A stretch of DNA of 64,000 nucleotides from Bacteroides sp. 43_108 (GCA_001915545.1 MNQS01000009.1:1-64000); one strand, 5' to 3'; shown: positions 45,099 through 56,071, numbered from the stretch's first letter. Notes: generated from the letters alone by a model not told the origin. Numbers and translations are program-made.

Positions 45099-47383
45099 AT
45101 GAAATTAAAATCTGGATTTCTGCCCCTGGCACTAGCACTGACTGTAAGTACGGCGAGTTACGGGGCACAAAAAAATGAGAGTGAAAAAGTAATTGACATC
45201 GTCAACAAGGTCAATCAACATTGGCAGGAAAACAATAAGGCGGAGTCAAAAGTGCTTTCTGGCACAATGCGGCCTACCACACAGGCAACATGGAAGCATA
45301 TTTCCTTACTGGCAATGATGCATACAGGGAATATTCGGAAACATGGGCAAACTACAATCAGTGGATGGGCGCTAAGGAAAGAGACAAGAAGAGGTGGAAG
45401 TATCGCTACGGAGAAACAAAAGACCATGTGCTATTCGGAGACTGGCGGATTTGTTTCCAGACATACATAGACCTTTACAACATCAATCCTGAAGAGCGCA
45501 AGGTGAGACGTGCAAAGGAAGTTATGGGATACCAGATTACTACACCAGTAAAAGATTATTGGTGGTGGAGCGACGGTCTCTACATGGTTATGCCTGTGAT
45601 GACCAAAATGTACAAACTGACTGGCGACAGGAAGTATCTGGACAAACTTTACGAATATCTGCTGGCCTCAGACAGCATCATGTTCGACAAGGAAGAAAAT
45701 CTATATTACCGCGATGCAAAGTATGTTTACCCAAAACATAAAACAGCCAACGGCATAAAGGATTTTTGGGCTCGCGGTGACGGATGGGTTCTCGCAGGTT
45801 TGGCAAAGGTTCTCAAGGATATGCCCGATGATTTCCGACACAGACCATTCTTCGTTGACAAATACATAAAGATGGCAAAGGCTGTGGCTGCACTTCAGCA
45901 GCCAGAAGGCTATTGGACAAGGAGCATGAAGGATCCTCAGTGCGCACCGGGTCCTGAAACAAGCGGTACTGCATTCTTTACGTATGGCATAATATGGGGT
46001 ATCAATAATGGATATCTTCAGGAAGAAGAATTCAAGCCTGTCATTGACAAGGCATGGAAGTATCTTTCCAAAACTGCATTGCAGAAAGACGGAACAGTCG
46101 GCTATGTACAGCCTATCGGTGAAAGAGCCATTCCTGGTCAGGTTATAGACGCACGCTCGACAGCCAATTTCGGTGTAGGCGCATTTCTATTGGCATCATG
46201 CGAATATGCGCGCTATCTGAAAACGAAGGAACAGAGCGACAGACAATATTGGTGCAAACTGGCCTATGACATGGCAAAGCCGGTATTGAGCAACATGGCA
46301 AACGGAACTCTTCAGAAGAACATGATAGTGGAAGTCAGCCCAACATGGGACGGACGCAACAAGAAAGTTGCATATATGGAATGTTTCGGTCGCCTAATGG
46401 CCGGTATAGCTCCATGGCTTGCTCTTCCTGACGACGATACAGAAGAAGGAAAAATGAGACACCAGCTTCGCGAATGGGCGCTTAAGAGCTATGCAAATGC
46501 AGTTGACCCTCAGAGTACAGATTATCTTTTGTGGAACGGACACAGCCAGGCACTTGTAGACGCAGCGTACATTGCAGAAAGCTTTATAAGAGCTTACGAT
46601 CAGCTCTGGGTTCCATTGGACGAAACGACAAAGCAGAGATACATTAAGGAGTTCTCAAGCCTGAGATGGGTTGATCCACCTTACTCAAACTGGTTGCTTT
46701 TCTCATCAATGGTCGAAAGTTTCCTTGCAAAGGTAGATGCCAAGTATGACAAATACAGAGTAAACTCAGCACTGAGAAAGATTGAGGAATGGTATGTCGG
46801 TGACGGATGGTATTCTGACGGTCCTTCATACGCATTCGATTACTATGGAAGCTACGTTATACATCCTATGTATTTGGAAACCTTGCATACAATGGCAGAG
46901 GCAGGTGTCCGCGGATATGACTACAGAGGTATGTGGAATAAAGCTCTGAGACGTACACAGAAGTACAGTCTTGTTCTCGAACGCTTCATATCGCCTGATG
47001 GATATTTCCCTGCATTCGGAAGATCAATCCCTTACCGAATGGCGGCAATGCAGCCTCTCGCTATGATGGCATGGTACGGACGTCTCCCGGCCGGTGTATC
47101 AGAGGCACAGGTAAGATGCGCATTGACAGAGGCTTTCAGACGCATGTTCGATGATAACAATAATTATAATGAAGGAGGATTCCTCACTATAGGATTTACA
47201 GGAAGTCAGCCGAACAGTGCCGATTACTATACAAACAACGGCAGCTTGTACATGACATCGTTGTCATTCTTACCTCTTGGACTGCCTGCATCTCACTCTT
47301 TCTGGACAGATGCACCGCAACCTTGGACGCAACAGAAAGCATGGAAGGGAAAGGCATTTCCAAAAGATCATAGATGGGACTAA
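45099..47383 (+). pseudogene. GH105 unsaturated rhamnogalacturonyl hydrolase fused to DUF2264, frameshifted near the N-terminus
   Basis: The first frame (45099-45470) gives a signal peptide and KVIDIVNKVNQHWQENNKAESK, then loses sense. The second frame continues AFWHNAAYHTGNMEAYFLTGNDAYREY, which is the expected GH105 sequence, and runs to 47383. One base is missing near 45248-45253, beside an AAAA run. The GH105 domain (to about residue 380) has WSDGLYMVMPVMTKMY and the active-site segment DFWARGDGWVLAGLAKV. The remaining part, with PPYSNWLLFSSMVESFL and DGPSYAFDYYGSYVIHPMYLE, is DUF2264. The enzyme would remove the unsaturated galacturonate left by pectate or rhamnogalacturonan lyases. An internal Met at 45290 could give an N-truncated, unexported product. 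Confidence 0.82.
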
Positions 47384-47410
47384 GATAATAATTGTAAAGT
47401 AAAATAAAAT

Positions 47411-47483
47411 GCATCTTTTCAAGATGCTGTACTTATGACAAAAGCAGATCTGTGGGGCAAGGGAGCCCATTGCAGATCTGCTT
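47411..47483 (+). terminator. Double hairpin terminator after the GH105 gene
   Basis: GCATCTT/AAGATGC (47411-47417, 47421-47427) is followed by AAGCAGATCTG (47442-47452) paired with CAGATCTGCTT (47473-47483), then CTTATTTTTAG. It separates the esterase-GH78-GH105 operon from GH2. The following 270 bases to 47753 show no gene; TTATTTTG at 47718-47725 is an imperfect -7 box. Confidence 0.7.
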
Positions 47484-47753
47484 CTTATTTTTAGCATACA
47501 AGTATGTTATAATTTACTTTTTAAGGACGTAAGTATCTTATTTAAAGATAGTAATACGTTGAATATGTCTTCGCTGGATGAATTATGCTCTTTAACAGAA
47601 ATACAGCTAACTTGCTAATAAGGATCATTAACTATACATTTTAAGATATTACTCGCCAATCGTAAAATATTACATCTAATAATATTTTTCTCCATTTTTT
47701 ACTCTTGAGTTTATTTCTTATTTTGCGCCTGTAAAAATAAAAAGTTACGGGCT

Positions 47754-50528
47754 ATGAAAAAAACATTTATATCTTTGCTTTTAACAGCATCTATATGCGG
47801 ATACGCAAACGATCGAGATGTTCTGGATCTGAGCGGTAAATGGACTGTCGGATTGGACAGTACCGATATAGGTTTGACTGAAAACTGGCAAGAACGATTA
47901 TTCACAACTCCAATATCTCTACCAGGAACAACAGATGGTGCAGGACTGGGTATTGAAAATACTCTAAAGCCAGCTCTGACTAAACCACAGCTTACTTATC
48001 TCACTAGAAAACATAAGCATGTGGGACCGGCGTGGTATTCAAGAAATATTGAAATTCCAAAGGATTGGAACGGCAAAGATATATTCCTTACACTCGAAAG
48101 AGCGATGTGGGACACTCAGGTTTGGATTGACGGAAAGAAAGTGGAAGGACACGAAGAAAGTCTTGTCACTCCTCACCACTATGATATAACACGATATGTC
48201 ACTCCTGGAAGCAAACATCTGATTTCTATCAGAGTTGACAATCGTAAGCGGTATGACATTTCAAACGGAATGGCACATGCCTACACTAATCACACGCAGA
48301 TTATATGGAACGGAATCCTCGGTGACATGGAAATTCAAGCTAAAGATCCTGTCAGAATTGAAACTGTAGATCTGTATCCTGATTTGAATAGCAACAATGT
48401 AAAGGCGGTCATTGAAATTTCCAACAACAGCGGAAGCGAAAGGGAAGCTGTAATTCAGTTCGGCGTAAAAGGACTGAAAGACATTGCGCCAAGCAAAAAG
48501 ACTGTTGCATTGAAAAAAGGTGTGAACAGAATCGAGACTGTTCAAGACATGGGAAACAGCTATGTCAAGTGGAGCGAATTTACACCTGAAATATACACAG
48601 CCTCCGTATCACTGGAGTCGGAAGGTATGAAATCGCAAAAGGAAGAAACGTTCGGCATGCGTGAACTGAAACGTGACGGCAATAAGCTGATTCTCAACGA
48701 CGCACCGTTATTTCTCCGCGGAACATTGGAGTGCTGTATATTCCCACTCACAGGAACACCGCCAATGGATAAAAAAGGATGGAAGAAAGTGTTCAGCGCT
48801 GCAAAAGAATATGGCCTTAACCACTTGCGTTTCCATTCATGGTGTCCGCCAGAGGCCGCATTCGAAGCAGCAGACGAGATGGGATTTTATCTTCAGATAG
48901 AGCTTCCAGCATGGGTACTGACTATAGGAAAGAGCCCGGACGCAGTCAGATTCCTTCGCGCAGAAGCCGAAAACATCAGAAGAGAATATGGCAATCATCC
49001 GTCTCTCTGCCTCTGGAGTTTGGGCAACGAGCTTCAGGGTGATTTCAGAATATTGTCGGACATGCTTGATGAACTCAAAGCCAAAGATTCTCGCCATTTG
49101 TACACAACAACATCATTCACATTCGAAAACGGACACGGAAGATGGCCGGAAAAGAATGATGACTACTTTGTTACTCAATGGACAAAAAAAGGATGGGTGA
49201 GAGGCCAGGGCGTATTCAATCAGGAAGTTCCTTCATTTGACAAGAACTACAACGCGTCAGTAGAAGGAATGGAAGTGCCGTTGATTACGCACGAAGTAGG
49301 ACAATATTCCGTATATCCGGATCTGAACGAAATTAAGAAATACAAGGGTGTGCTGATGCCACTCAACTTTATGGCTGTAAAGGAAGATCTGATAAAGAAA
49401 GGTCTGATTGACAAAGCTGATGACTATCTGAAATCTTCAGGCAAGCTTGCTGCCATACTCTATAAAGAAGAAATAGAACGTGCGCTCAAGACTGCAGGAA
49501 TAAGCGGTTTCCAACTCCTCGACCTGCACGATTTCCCTGGACAAGGAACAGCACTTGTAGGATTGCTCAATGCATTTTGGGAAAGCAAGGGAATCATAGA
49601 TGGAAAAGATTTCAGAGAATTCTGTTCACCTGTCGTACCATTGCTCAATTTCCCTAAGGCAATATATCTCAACAGCGAAACATTCAATGGCGAATTTGTT
49701 GTATGCAACTATGGTAAATCAGTTCTTCACAACAAGAATATTGAATGGACAGTTTCTTGCAACGGCAAGAAAATCAGCAGCGGAAAAACTCAGGTAAGCA
49801 GTTTGGGTATAGGTTACAATGGTGAATTAGGCACTATGTCAGTGCCATTGGCAAATATAACTGAAGCCTCTAAGCTCGAAATTGAACTTGGAATAGAGGG
49901 CACAGATTACAAAAACCGTTGGAATATATGGGTATACCCAGATAATCAGACAGTGGAATGGGGCGATGTAGTATACACAAGAGATTTTGCTGAAGCAGAA
50001 TCGCTCCTTGCACAGGGCAAAAAGGTTTTGTTCAACCCTGATTGGAAAACAATGAAGGGTATTGAGGGAAAGTTTGTCCCTGTATTCTGGAGCCCTGTGC
50101 ATTTCCCTAACCAGGCAGGAACTATGGGCTTGCTGTGCAATCCTAAGCACGATGTATTGAAGCAGTTCCCTACAGACAGCTACACTGATTGGCAGTGGTG
50201 GGATCTCAACATCAACTCTACGACGCTCATTACGGACAATCTCAAAGGCGGTGACGCAATTGTTGAAATGATTGACAACTTTGCCAATAACCGCAAGCTT
50301 GCATCATTGTACGAAGGTCAGGTAGGAAACGGTAAGCTCATGCTGGCTACATTCGATCTGGAAAGAAATCTTGACAAGAGACCTGTTGCCAAGCAAATGC
50401 TCATATCAATACTTGACTACATGAACAGCGACAAGTTTAATCCGTCTGTGTTAAGCAATTTCGATGTACTGAAAGACATAGTAGGCAAAACTGAGAACAA
50501 CAAGCAGTCAGCAGAAGGAATTTATTAA
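47754..50528 (+). CDS. GH2 glycosidase (beta-galactosidase/beta-glucuronidase type)
   Basis: A 924-residue exported enzyme (signal ICGYA-N). It has the GH2 order: jelly-roll sugar-binding domain (PAWYSRNIEIPKDWNGKDIFLTLERAMWDTQVWIDG), immunoglobulin-like domain, then the TIM barrel. The acid/base Glu is in LWSLGNELQGD (about 425); the nucleophile Glu is likely in LITHEVGQYSVYP (about 513). The C-terminal 250 residues have an extra beta domain and a segment resembling a ThuA-like fold. The exact substrate (beta-galactoside or beta-uronide) cannot be told. It opens the operon GH2-MFS-SGNH-DUF5107, with 23 bases to the transporter. Confidence 0.85.
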   Translation: MKKTFISLLLTASICGYANDRDVLDLSGKWTVGLDSTDIGLTENWQERLFTTPISLPGTTDGAGLGIENTLKPALTKPQLTYLTRKHKHVGPAWYSRNIEIPKDWNGKDIFLTLERAMWDTQVWIDGKKVEGHEESLVTPHHYDITRYVTPGSKHLISIRVDNRKRYDISNGMAHAYTNHTQIIWNGILGDMEIQAKDPVRIETVDLYPDLNSNNVKAVIEISNNSGSEREAVIQFGVKGLKDIAPSKKTVALKKGVNRIETVQDMGNSYVKWSEFTPEIYTASVSLESEGMKSQKEETFGMRELKRDGNKLILNDAPLFLRGTLECCIFPLTGTPPMDKKGWKKVFSAAKEYGLNHLRFHSWCPPEAAFEAADEMGFYLQIELPAWVLTIGKSPDAVRFLRAEAENIRREYGNHPSLCLWSLGNELQGDFRILSDMLDELKAKDSRHLYTTTSFTFENGHGRWPEKNDDYFVTQWTKKGWVRGQGVFNQEVPSFDKNYNASVEGMEVPLITHEVGQYSVYPDLNEIKKYKGVLMPLNFMAVKEDLIKKGLIDKADDYLKSSGKLAAILYKEEIERALKTAGISGFQLLDLHDFPGQGTALVGLLNAFWESKGIIDGKDFREFCSPVVPLLNFPKAIYLNSETFNGEFVVCNYGKSVLHNKNIEWTVSCNGKKISSGKTQVSSLGIGYNGELGTMSVPLANITEASKLEIELGIEGTDYKNRWNIWVYPDNQTVEWGDVVYTRDFAEAESLLAQGKKVLFNPDWKTMKGIEGKFVPVFWSPVHFPNQAGTMGLLCNPKHDVLKQFPTDSYTDWQWWDLNINSTTLITDNLKGGDAIVEMIDNFANNRKLASLYEGQVGNGKLMLATFDLERNLDKRPVAKQMLISILDYMNSDKFNPSVLSNFDVLKDIVGKTENNKQSAEGIY

Positions 50529-50551
50529 CCTTAACAAATCAACATATAGTC

Positions 50552-51940
50552 ATGACAGAATACAATAAGAAATTCGTTTATTTCATCTGCATCGTATCCG
50601 CAATGGGTGGTTTGCTGTTCGGATATGATTGGGTTGTAATCGGTGGAGCAAAACCGTTTTATGAAGTATACTTCGGTATAAGCGACAATGAAGGTATGCA
50701 GGCTTTGGCCATGAGCATCGCTCTGCTTGGATGTCTGATCGGTGCTACAGCTGCAGGATGGCTTGCCGACCGCTACGGACGTAAGCGCCTGCTCACACTC
50801 TCGGCTCTCGTTTTCTTCGTATCGTCGTGGGCAACTGGAGCTTCAGATTCACTGGTGCCGTTCATCGTATCCCGTTGGGTTGGAGGTATTGCAATAGGAT
50901 TGGCAGCCGATTTGTCTCCGATGTATATTGCAGAAGTTGCTCCGACAAAGATACGAGGCAAACTTGTAACTCTCAATCAGCTCACAATAGTGTTGGGTAT
51001 TCTTGGAGCTCAGATTGTCAATATGCTCATAGCCGAACCTGTACCAGAAGGTGCCACTGCTGCAGATATAGCAGCATCGTGGAATGGAACTGACGGCTGG
51101 CGATACATGTTCTGGGCGGTGTGTGTACCTTCAGGCATATTCTTTATACTGTCGATATTCATACCTGAAAGTCCTCGCTGGTTGGCATCAATCGGAAAGA
51201 CATCTGAATCGCTTATCGTCCTGAAGTCGATTGGAGGTACAGAATATGCAGAAAAGGAGCTCTCATGCTATGTAAATACAGCAAGCTCTGCACACGAAAG
51301 CAAAGGTGCACTTTCAGCTCTGTTCTCTTCAAAAATGAGAAATGTTCTGATTATAGGTCTCGTAGTTGCAGTTTTCCAGCAGTGGAGCGGAACCAACGTT
51401 ATTTTCAACTACGCACAGGAAATATTCCAAGCTGCAGGCTACGGCATTTCCGACGTGCTCATGAATATAGTTGTGACAGGAATTGCAAATCTGCTTTTCA
51501 CATTCGTCGCAATATATACAGTGGACAAGTTGGGAAGAAAGACTCTGATGCTCATCGGTTCATTGGGATTGGCAGGAATATATGCAATGCTGGGACTTTG
51601 CTACTTCTTTGAATTCCAAGGTTTCATAATGATAATCTTCGTTGTCCTTGCAATCGGCTTCTACGCCATGTCTCTCGGCCCTATCACATGGGTACTTCTT
51701 TCAGAAATATTCCCTAACAGAGTACGTGGAGTTGCAATGGCGGTGTGCACAGCATCATTGTGGATAGCATCATTCCTGCTTACCTACACATTCCCGTTCT
51801 TAAACAAAGGACTCGGAACAGGCGGAACATTCTGGCTGTATGCAGTAATATGCTTCGCAGGATATCTGTTTGTACTCAAACGTATTCCTGAGACAAAGGG
51901 CAAATCGCTTGAGGAGCTTGAAAAAGAACTGATAAAGTAA
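50552..51940 (+). CDS. Sugar porter family MFS transporter
   Basis: A 462-residue protein with 12 predicted membrane helices. The sugar-porter signatures are clear: AMGGLLFGYDWVVIGG in helix 1, GWLADRYGRKRLL in the loop 2-3, RWVGGIAIGLAADLSPMYIAEVAPTKIRG, PESPRWL after helix 6, QQWSGTNVIFNYAQEIF in helix 7, VDKLGRKTLM and PETKGKSLEELEKEL at the end. This is the XylE/GLUT-like group, proton-coupled import of a monosaccharide such as xylose, arabinose or galactose. Located between a GH2 and an esterase, it probably brings the released sugar into the cytoplasm. Confidence 0.92.
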   Translation: MTEYNKKFVYFICIVSAMGGLLFGYDWVVIGGAKPFYEVYFGISDNEGMQALAMSIALLGCLIGATAAGWLADRYGRKRLLTLSALVFFVSSWATGASDSLVPFIVSRWVGGIAIGLAADLSPMYIAEVAPTKIRGKLVTLNQLTIVLGILGAQIVNMLIAEPVPEGATAADIAASWNGTDGWRYMFWAVCVPSGIFFILSIFIPESPRWLASIGKTSESLIVLKSIGGTEYAEKELSCYVNTASSAHESKGALSALFSSKMRNVLIIGLVVAVFQQWSGTNVIFNYAQEIFQAAGYGISDVLMNIVVTGIANLLFTFVAIYTVDKLGRKTLMLIGSLGLAGIYAMLGLCYFFEFQGFIMIIFVVLAIGFYAMSLGPITWVLLSEIFPNRVRGVAMAVCTASLWIASFLLTYTFPFLNKGLGTGGTFWLYAVICFAGYLFVLKRIPETKGKSLEELEKELIK

Positions 51941-51959
51941 CATCTCAGCAATACGATAT

Positions 51960-52658
51960 ATGAAAGCCATTATATTTCTGCTGGCCATTTTTATGACGTT
52001 GAATTCTGAAGCGCAGATTGCTGAAAAGGAAACTTATTTGGCAGACTTCAAAAAGGAATTGTCGAAACAGTGGCCGGACAACAGAACATTGAACATAGTG
52101 TTTCACGGACACAGCGTGCCGTCAGGATATTTCAAGACGCCGGCAGTAAACACATTGCAGGCTTATCCTCATCTGGTATTCCATGCGCTAAAAACACATT
52201 ATCCGTACTCAGTACTTAACGTCATCACTACTTCAATTGGAGGAGAAAATGCCGAGAACGGAGAAAAACGTTTCGCTGAAGAAGTTCTGTCGCATAGGCC
52301 CGATGTTCTTTTCATCGACTATGCTCTTAATGACAGAGGGATAGGAGTGGAAAGAAGCCGAAAGGCATGGGAAAGCATGATCAAGTCTGCATTGGAAAGA
52401 AACATTAAAGTCATATTGATGACTCCAACTCCGGATATGAACGAAAATATTCTTGATGATGATTCAAAATTGAATGCGCACACCAAGATGATTCGTGAAC
52501 TTGCAGAGAAGTACCACACCGGCTTGGTAGATTCATATTCAATTTTCAAAGAAAAAGCTGTCAAAGGCGAAAAGCTGGAAACTTATATGAGCCAAAGCAA
52601 CCATCCAAATTGCGCAGGTCATAATGCAGTAGCCTCAGAAATAATAACATGGTTTTAA
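51960..52658 (+). CDS. SGNH/GDSL-type esterase
   Basis: A 232-residue exported protein (signal FMTLNSEAQ). SGNH blocks: the Ser in FHGHSVPSGYF (about 50; His replaces the Asp of GDS), Gly in SIGGENAENG, Asn in DYALNDRGIG, and the His in SNHPNCAGHNA (about 214). This arrangement is known from acetylesterases such as rhamnogalacturonan acetylesterases, but the family is broad. It starts 19 bases after the MFS stop and 27 bases before the DUF5107 gene, so it is part of the same operon. It probably removes acetyl or other acyl groups from the oligosaccharide. Confidence 0.8.
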   Translation: MKAIIFLLAIFMTLNSEAQIAEKETYLADFKKELSKQWPDNRTLNIVFHGHSVPSGYFKTPAVNTLQAYPHLVFHALKTHYPYSVLNVITTSIGGENAENGEKRFAEEVLSHRPDVLFIDYALNDRGIGVERSRKAWESMIKSALERNIKVILMTPTPDMNENILDDDSKLNAHTKMIRELAEKYHTGLVDSYSIFKEKAVKGEKLETYMSQSNHPNCAGHNAVASEIITWF

Positions 52659-52685
52659 AACAAGAACTTATCAACTTTATACAAT

Positions 52686-55600
52686 ATGGAAAAAATAACT
52701 GAATATCTAATAAAAAGTACTGTCAGTGTCTCAGAAGTTAAGGCTTGGGAAGAAACAGTAATGCTTCCTACATACGGCATCGGCAAAGAGGAGAAGAATC
52801 CTATTTTCCTTGAAAAAAGAGTATATCAGGGAAGCTCCGGCTCCGTTTACCCTTACCCGGTAATAGAAAAGATATGCGACGAAAAACACGATGCTCCATA
52901 TAAGGCAGTGTTCATCGAGAATGAATACATTAAGGTAATGATTCTGCCTGAGCTCGGCGGACGCATACAGATGGCATACGACAAAGTAAAGAAACGCCAC
53001 TTCGTATATTACAATCAGGTCATCAAGCCTGCCCTTGTTGGACTTACAGGTCCATGGATCTCAGGAGGTATCGAATTCAACTGGCCGCAGCATCACCGTC
53101 CTAGCACATATCTGCCTACAGACTGCCGCATTGAGCGCCACGAAGACGGAAGCGTGACTGTATGGTGCAGTGAGGTTGAGCGCATGTTCCGCACAAAAGG
53201 CATGGCTGGTTTCACACTATATCCAGGCAAGGCATATATTGAAATACGTGCCAAGGTGTACAACCGCACTCCATTCCCTCAGACATTCCTTTGGTGGGCC
53301 AACCCAGCCGTTTCTGTAGGAGACGACTACTATTCAGTATTCCCGCCTGATGTAAATGCAGTATTCGATCATGGAAAGCGTGCCGTATCAAGTTTCCCTA
53401 TTGCAACAGGCACATACTACAAATGGGACTATTCGGCAGGTGTAGATATTTCACGTTACAAGAACATACCTGTGCCGACATCATATATGGCAGTAAATTC
53501 CAAGTATGACTTTGTTGGAGGATATGATGAGCGTGAAAAAGCCGGACTTCTCCACGTTGCCGACCACCACGTAAACACTGGCAAGAAGCAGTGGACATGG
53601 GGTTGTGGCGACTTCGGACAGGCATGGGACAGAAACCTTACCGATGAGGACGGCCCATACATCGAACTTATGACAGGTATGTACTGCGACAATCAGCCTG
53701 ACTTCGCATGGCTTCAGCCGTATGAAGAAAAATCATGGGTGCAGTATTTCATGCCGTACCACGATGCAGGAATGGTGAAGAACGCCACCAAAGACGCTGT
53801 CGTGAACATCGAATCAATCGAAGGAGGACGCATGCGCATAATCCTCTATACAACTTCAGCATACGACAACGCACGCATAATCCTCTCGTCTGCATCGTCG
53901 GTATATCTTGACGAAAAAGTGTCTGTATCGCCTCTCAAGAGCTACACAGCCATCGTTGACTGCAAGGGAGAGACGCTCAGCAATCTTGATTTGAAGGTTA
54001 CAGATGCGCATGGCCACATACTTGTAGCATACAAGGCAGACAAACCAGAAATCAAGCCGGTACCAGATCCAGCTCGTGCAGCAAAAGCACCAAAGGAAAT
54101 ATCAAGCATGGAACAGCTTTTCCTTACAGGACAGCATCTGGAGCAGTATCGCCATGCTACATATTCTCCGATGGATTACTACATGGAGGCACTCAGCCGT
54201 GAGGAATCGGACATCCGTTGCAACAATGCCGTAGGACTTCTTCTCATGCGCAAGGGCAAATTTGCAGAAGCGCTTCCTTACTTCGAGCGTGCAGTTAAGA
54301 CACAGACAGAACGCAATCCTAACCCTTACGACGGCGAACCGCTCTACAACATGGGATGGTGCAAGAAGATGCTCGGCGACAATGACGGCGCCTACGATGC
54401 ATTCTTCAAGTCTACATGGAATGCAGCATGGCAGGATGCCGGCTATATGGGTCTTGCACAGATCGACACTCTCAGAGGCAACCTCGCCCAGGCACTTGAG
54501 CACATCGACAAATCTCTCATCCGCAACTGGCACAACCATCGTGCACGCCAGCTGAAGGTTTCCATTCTCCGCCACCTCGGACGCACGGACGAAGCCATGG
54601 CGCTTGCAGAAGATTCTGTCAAGATTGATTCCTTCAATGCAGGATGCATCTACGAAATGTACACCATACAGACAGAAAAAGGCGACACCAAGAGTGCAGA
54701 AAAGTCACGTCAACTTCTTGAAATGCTTATAGGCAAGTCCGTACACACCTGTATGGAATATGCATTGGACTACGCAGCTGCGGGACTCTATGCCGAGGCA
54801 ACTCAACTTCTTGAAATGTTTGCAGTTAAGGGAAATGAAACATACCCGATGGTATACTACACTTTGGCATATCTGGCATCATGCCAAGGCAACAGCGAGA
54901 AAGCCGTTGAACTTTGCGAAAAGGCAGAGAAAATGTCGCCAGACTACTGCTTCCCTAACCGAATAGAAGAAGTTCTGATATTGCAGAACGCCATAAAGAT
55001 GAATCCAAGAGGGGCAAAAGCACCTTACTATCTCGGCAACTTCTGGTATTATGCACGCCAGTACAAGGAAGCCGTTGAGTGCTGGGAACTCTCCGTATCA
55101 ATCGACGATACATTCCCTACAGTTCTGCGCAACCTTGCCCTTGCATACTACAACAAGCAGGGCGATGCATCCAAGGCAAAAGATGCCATCGAAAAAGCCT
55201 ACGCACTGGATACAACCGACGCCCGTATCCTCATGGAGCTCGATCAGCTCTACAAGAAGCTTCACGTATCGCACAGCGAGCGACTGAAGTTCCTCGAAAG
55301 CCATGCACAGGAAGTTGAGAAGCGTGATGACCTCTGCATCGAGCGCATAACACTCTACAACCAGTTGGGTGAAACCGATAAGGCACTCTCGCTGATAAAC
55401 GGACGCCACTACCATCCTTGGGAAGGCGGCGAAGGCAAGGTCACAGGCCAGTTCCTCATCTGCATCACCGAACTTGCAAGAAAGGCAATGGCCGAAGGAC
55501 GATATGCCGATGCACTTGAACTGTTCAAGAAGACCGAACACTACCCAGTGAACCTCGGTGAAGGCAAGCTTGCTACGGCCGAAGAAAACGACGTGCACTA

Positions 55601-56045
55601 TCTTATGGGATGTGCCTACGAAGGACTCGGACAGAACGACGAAGCCGAAGCATACTTCACAAAGGCCACATGCGGTGCCGAAGAACCGGCAATTGCCTTC
55701 TTCTACAACGACCAGCAGCCTGACAAGATATTCTATCAGGGGCTTGCATGGCGCAAGCTAGGCAACGAGGCAAAGGCACGCGGACGTTTCTACAAACTCA
55801 TACAGCACGGACAGCAGCACCTGTTTGACAATGTAAAGATCGACTACTTTGCCGTTTCGCTTCCAGACTTGCTGATATGGGAGGACGACTTGAACATCCG
55901 CAATGCCGTACACTGTAATTTTGTAATGGCGCTCGGTCACCTCGGCCTCGGCGAAAAGGAAAAGGCGGCAGAGTTCTTCAAGAAAGTTCTCGAGCTCGAC
56001 AACAACCACCAGGGTGCAATGATTCACTTGAAATTCTGTAAATAA
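52686..56045 (+). CDS. DUF5107 domain protein with TPR repeats
   Basis: A 1119-residue protein with no signal peptide, so cytoplasmic. Residues about 1-430 are the DUF5107 region, with VMILPELGGRIQMAYDKVKKRHFVYYN, TGPWISGGIEFNWPQHHRPS and FLWWANPAVSVGDDYY; this reads like a galactose-mutarotase/aldose-epimerase-type supersandwich. Residues about 470-1119 are many TPR-like helix pairs (NMGWCKKMLGDNDGAYDAF, YYLGNFWYYARQYKEAVECW, HLGLGEKEKAAEFFKKVLELD). The function is not known to me; the mutarotase-like fold and its place after a sugar porter suggest it handles an imported sugar or glycoside, with the TPR part as a scaffold. It is last in its operon, before a strong terminator. Confidence 0.82.
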   Translation: MEKITEYLIKSTVSVSEVKAWEETVMLPTYGIGKEEKNPIFLEKRVYQGSSGSVYPYPVIEKICDEKHDAPYKAVFIENEYIKVMILPELGGRIQMAYDKVKKRHFVYYNQVIKPALVGLTGPWISGGIEFNWPQHHRPSTYLPTDCRIERHEDGSVTVWCSEVERMFRTKGMAGFTLYPGKAYIEIRAKVYNRTPFPQTFLWWANPAVSVGDDYYSVFPPDVNAVFDHGKRAVSSFPIATGTYYKWDYSAGVDISRYKNIPVPTSYMAVNSKYDFVGGYDEREKAGLLHVADHHVNTGKKQWTWGCGDFGQAWDRNLTDEDGPYIELMTGMYCDNQPDFAWLQPYEEKSWVQYFMPYHDAGMVKNATKDAVVNIESIEGGRMRIILYTTSAYDNARIILSSASSVYLDEKVSVSPLKSYTAIVDCKGETLSNLDLKVTDAHGHILVAYKADKPEIKPVPDPARAAKAPKEISSMEQLFLTGQHLEQYRHATYSPMDYYMEALSREESDIRCNNAVGLLLMRKGKFAEALPYFERAVKTQTERNPNPYDGEPLYNMGWCKKMLGDNDGAYDAFFKSTWNAAWQDAGYMGLAQIDTLRGNLAQALEHIDKSLIRNWHNHRARQLKVSILRHLGRTDEAMALAEDSVKIDSFNAGCIYEMYTIQTEKGDTKSAEKSRQLLEMLIGKSVHTCMEYALDYAAAGLYAEATQLLEMFAVKGNETYPMVYYTLAYLASCQGNSEKAVELCEKAEKMSPDYCFPNRIEEVLILQNAIKMNPRGAKAPYYLGNFWYYARQYKEAVECWELSVSIDDTFPTVLRNLALAYYNKQGDASKAKDAIEKAYALDTTDARILMELDQLYKKLHVSHSERLKFLESHAQEVEKRDDLCIERITLYNQLGETDKALSLINGRHYHPWEGGEGKVTGQFLICITELARKAMAEGRYADALELFKKTEHYPVNLGEGKLATAEENDVHYLMGCAYEGLGQNDEAEAYFTKATCGAEEPAIAFFYNDQQPDKIFYQGLAWRKLGNEAKARGRFYKLIQHGQQHLFDNVKIDYFAVSLPDLLIWEDDLNIRNAVHCNFVMALGHLGLGEKEKAAEFFKKVLELDNNHQGAMIHLKFCK

Positions 56046-56071
56046 CCACCTGTAACTTATTTATATGCGTG

